This document shows positions 6,014 to 7,504 of a stretch of 7,504 nt of DNA, one piece after another. Each line of letters opens with the position of its first letter. Position 1 is the stretch's first letter. The notes under the pieces are model-generated. The model was not told the DNA's origin, did no database searches, and saw only the letters and a list, made by a program, of their open reading frames with translations. Source of the stretch: Calditrichota bacterium (GTDB taxonomy: Bacteria > Calditrichota > Calditrichia > RBG-13-44-9); NCBI GenBank assembly GCA_016934605.1, contig JAFGSO010000501.1, forward strand, positions 1 through 7,504, given 5' to 3'. The position numbers were made by a program, and so were the translations under genes.

Positions 6014-6715
6014 ATGGATCAGATCAAAGAGCTTAAGAGAAAATCTGCCGAAAAAGCAGTACAATACATCAATAGCGGTATGGTTATAGGATTAGGTAGT
6101 GGCAGCACTACTGAATTTGCAATCCAAAAAATTGCCGAATTAATAAATCAGGGCAAATTGCAGAAAATCATGGCTATTCCGAGCTCAAACAGAACTGAAA
6201 AAATTGCCCGAAAATATAAAATCCCTCTTACCGATTTCCAGGTTCATCAACATATTGATCTGACAATTGATGGTGCAGATGAAGTGGATCCCCACCTGAA
6301 TCTGATAAAAGGAGGCGGAGGAGCCCTGTTGCGTGAGAAAGTTTTAATTCAGTCCAGCAAGAAAGTAATCATCATTGTGGATGAGAGTAAATTGTCCCCT
6401 GCTTTGGGGAATAAGTGGGCCGTTCCGGTGGAAGTTCTGCCTTTTGCCTGGCCTGTCGCCGCTGATTATCTCCGATCTCTTGGCGCTGAGGTCAGTATAA
6501 GGCAAACCCCTGCGGGGAAAGAGTATATCACCGATCAGCAAAATTTTATTCTGGATGCCAACTTCGGAATCATTTTTCAGGCAGAAGAACTTGCACTAAA
6601 AATGTCCCAGAGGGCTGGAATTCTGGAGCATGGTCTTTTTCTGGAGTTGGCCACGGATGTCATTGTGGCCGGCCAGAAAGGGATAAATCACCTGAAACGA
6701 TTCGACGTACTTTAG
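6014..6715 (+). CDS. rpiA: Ribose-5-phosphate isomerase A
   Basis: This enzyme interconverts ribose 5-phosphate and ribulose 5-phosphate in the non-oxidative pentose phosphate pathway, in the cytoplasm, without a metal or cofactor. The 233-aa product has the usual length. It shows the phosphate-binding GLGSGST (26-32), SSNRT (57-61), DGADEVD (86-92) and KGGGGALLREK (99-109). By alignment with E. coli RpiA (D81, D84, K94, E103) the active-site residues are D86, D89, K99 and the catalytic base E108; all are present. The C-terminal half ends with the typical GLFLELATDVIVAG. The ATG at 6014 is the only ATG after an in-frame stop at 5993-5995. A weak GGGA (6004-6007) precedes it. It is divergent from the peptidase gene and followed at 148 bp by a flavoprotein gene that has its own candidate promoter. 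No clear terminator is seen after it. Confidence 0.97.
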   Translation: MDQIKELKRKSAEKAVQYINSGMVIGLGSGSTTEFAIQKIAELINQGKLQKIMAIPSSNRTEKIARKYKIPLTDFQVHQHIDLTIDGADEVDPHLNLIKGGGGALLREKVLIQSSKKVIIIVDESKLSPALGNKWAVPVEVLPFAWPVAADYLRSLGAEVSIRQTPAGKEYITDQQNFILDANFGIIFQAEELALKMSQRAGILEHGLFLELATDVIVAGQKGINHLKRFDVL

Positions 6716-6802
6716 CATCCGGGAGACCACAAGTTGTCCATAAAATAATTCTGCCTGCATTTTGTTGTCACCGTTATTATTGAATCCGAGAAATTGATCG
6801 TA

Positions 6803-6832
6803 TTGAACTTTTTTTAATTTGGCGATTATAAT
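6803..6832 (+). promoter_or_regulatory. Candidate promoter of the flavoprotein reductase gene
   Basis: TTGAAC (6803-6808), an 18-base spacer and a perfect TATAAT (6827-6832) lie just upstream of the gene and would give a leader of about 25 bases. An overlapping alternative is TAATTTGG (6815-6822), close to the Bacteroidota -7 box. Either reading suggests that the gene can be transcribed independently of rpiA. Confidence 0.45.
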
Positions 6833-6863
6833 GAGCTCAAAAAAATAAACTTATCGAAAATTT

Positions 6864-7504
6864 ATGGATAGAAATTCAACCGCTCGAAGTGAAATCAGCG
6901 AAAATAATAAAATTTACCTCCCGGTAATGAACATTATTCATTATACAACTGATCTTTTTGAAATTCGGCTGGAACGGTTCGGTATTGAATTTGAACCGGG
7001 TGAATGTGTGGCCATTTATCTGGAAGATAATGAAACCTTCCGGGAATACAGTATTGCTTCGGGAAACCGTGATCCTTACCTCAGTTTTCTGATAAAACAC
7101 CTGGAGCACGGCAGAGTCACTGAGTACTTGCAGAAGCGGGTCCCGGGAGATGTGATCAGGCTAAGTCATCCATATGGAGAATTCCGACCCGGACGGCAGC
7201 ACAAAAACGGGGAATTTATCTTTATCGCTACCGGTACCGGTATTGCTCCTTTTCAGTCTTATATCCGAAGTTATCCCGGGGATCCACCCCTGCGGTTTTT
7301 ATATGGAATCCGCCGAATTGAAGAATCCGTAAATCTGGAAAGTATCCGGAAGATTTGTCCTGTTGAGGTCGCTATTTCAAGTCAAAATCTTGAGGGCTAC
7401 CATTACGGACGGGTCACCGACCTGATACCAGGCTTTCCTATTGAGCCGGATATTCACTATTATCTGTGTGGACTCGATACCATGATCGATGACGTTACTG
7501 CTGC
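6864..7504 (+). CDS. Ferredoxin-NADP reductase-type FAD oxidoreductase (partial, 213 aa, C-terminus missing)
   Basis: The product is a soluble flavoprotein that moves electrons between NAD(P)H and a one-electron carrier such as ferredoxin or flavodoxin; the exact partner cannot be read from sequence. An FAD-binding beta-barrel (about 16-108) carries the RxYS-type flavin motif REYSIAS (60-66), followed by HGRVTEYL (82-89) and PYGEF (103-107). The pyridine-nucleotide domain (about 116 onward) has IATGTGIAPF (121-130), LYGIRRIEES (146-155), YGRVTDLIP (181-189) and YLCGLDTMI (200-208), the C-terminal CG..xMI signature. No Fe-S cluster domain is visible so far. The frame is open at the window edge, and by family length about 20 residues are missing. 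ATG 6864 follows an in-frame stop at 6846-6848; the next Met (codon 22) would cut into the first strand. No Shine-Dalgarno site is apparent. The nearest relatives are probably Fpr-like proteins; an NAD(P)H-flavin reductase role is the main alternative. Confidence 0.85.
   Translation, partial: MDRNSTARSEISENNKIYLPVMNIIHYTTDLFEIRLERFGIEFEPGECVAIYLEDNETFREYSIASGNRDPYLSFLIKHLEHGRVTEYLQKRVPGDVIRLSHPYGEFRPGRQHKNGEFIFIATGTGIAPFQSYIRSYPGDPPLRFLYGIRRIEESVNLESIRKICPVEVAISSQNLEGYHYGRVTDLIPGFPIEPDIHYYLCGLDTMIDDVTA

Noticed and set aside
6876..7109. Minus-strand 77-aa frame near the right edge
   Set aside because: It is a shadow of the reductase gene, whose plus frame contains the FAD and nucleotide-binding motifs.
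1..7504. An undescribed system, mobile element, CRISPR array or RNA gene
   Set aside because: All four main genes are recognisable metabolic or proteolytic families; no arrays of direct repeats, transposase, integrase, tRNA cloverleaf or rRNA segment was seen on reading both strands.

Overview
The window looks like a piece of ordinary housekeeping chromosome from a Gram-negative bacterium, most likely Bacteroidota or a neighbouring FCB-group phylum. The reasons are the adjacent sucA-sucB pair, the style of the E1 N-terminus, a lipoprotein zinc peptidase, and two upstream regions that fit the Bacteroidota promoter pattern (TTTG, about 20 nt, TAnnTTTG-like). Two genes also carry purine-rich Shine-Dalgarno-like sites, which classical Bacteroidota use little. 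The phylum is therefore an inference and could be Ignavibacteriota, Balneolota or Marinimicrobia instead.

Left part, minus strand (1-3658): a two-gene operon for the 2-oxoglutarate dehydrogenase complex. sucA (E1, complete, 907 aa) is followed after 49 bp by sucB/odhB (E2), which runs off the left edge after 271 residues. Together they convert 2-oxoglutarate and CoA to succinyl-CoA in the TCA cycle. The E3 subunit (lpd) is not in the window. A candidate promoter lies just upstream of sucA.

Middle, minus strand (3775-5615): a single-gene unit encoding a probable lipoprotein zinc metallopeptidase of the M2/M3 (HExxH...E) type. It has its own candidate promoter and a convincing Rho-independent terminator that separates it from sucA.

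A 482-bp divergent intergenic region (5532-6013) has no convincing gene. It holds candidate promoters, a perfect 14-bp palindrome, and a short element built of 8-nt units that resembles a dispersed intergenic repeat.

Right part, plus strand (6014-7504): a complete rpiA (ribose-5-phosphate isomerase A, pentose phosphate pathway). After 148 bp, with a candidate promoter, comes most of a ferredoxin-NADP reductase-type flavoprotein that is cut by the right edge. These genes fit central carbon and redox metabolism, but nothing in the sequence shows that they are co-regulated.

I found no mobile element, CRISPR array, tRNA, rRNA or evident new defence or biosynthetic system. The points worth a second look are mostly in the non-coding DNA.
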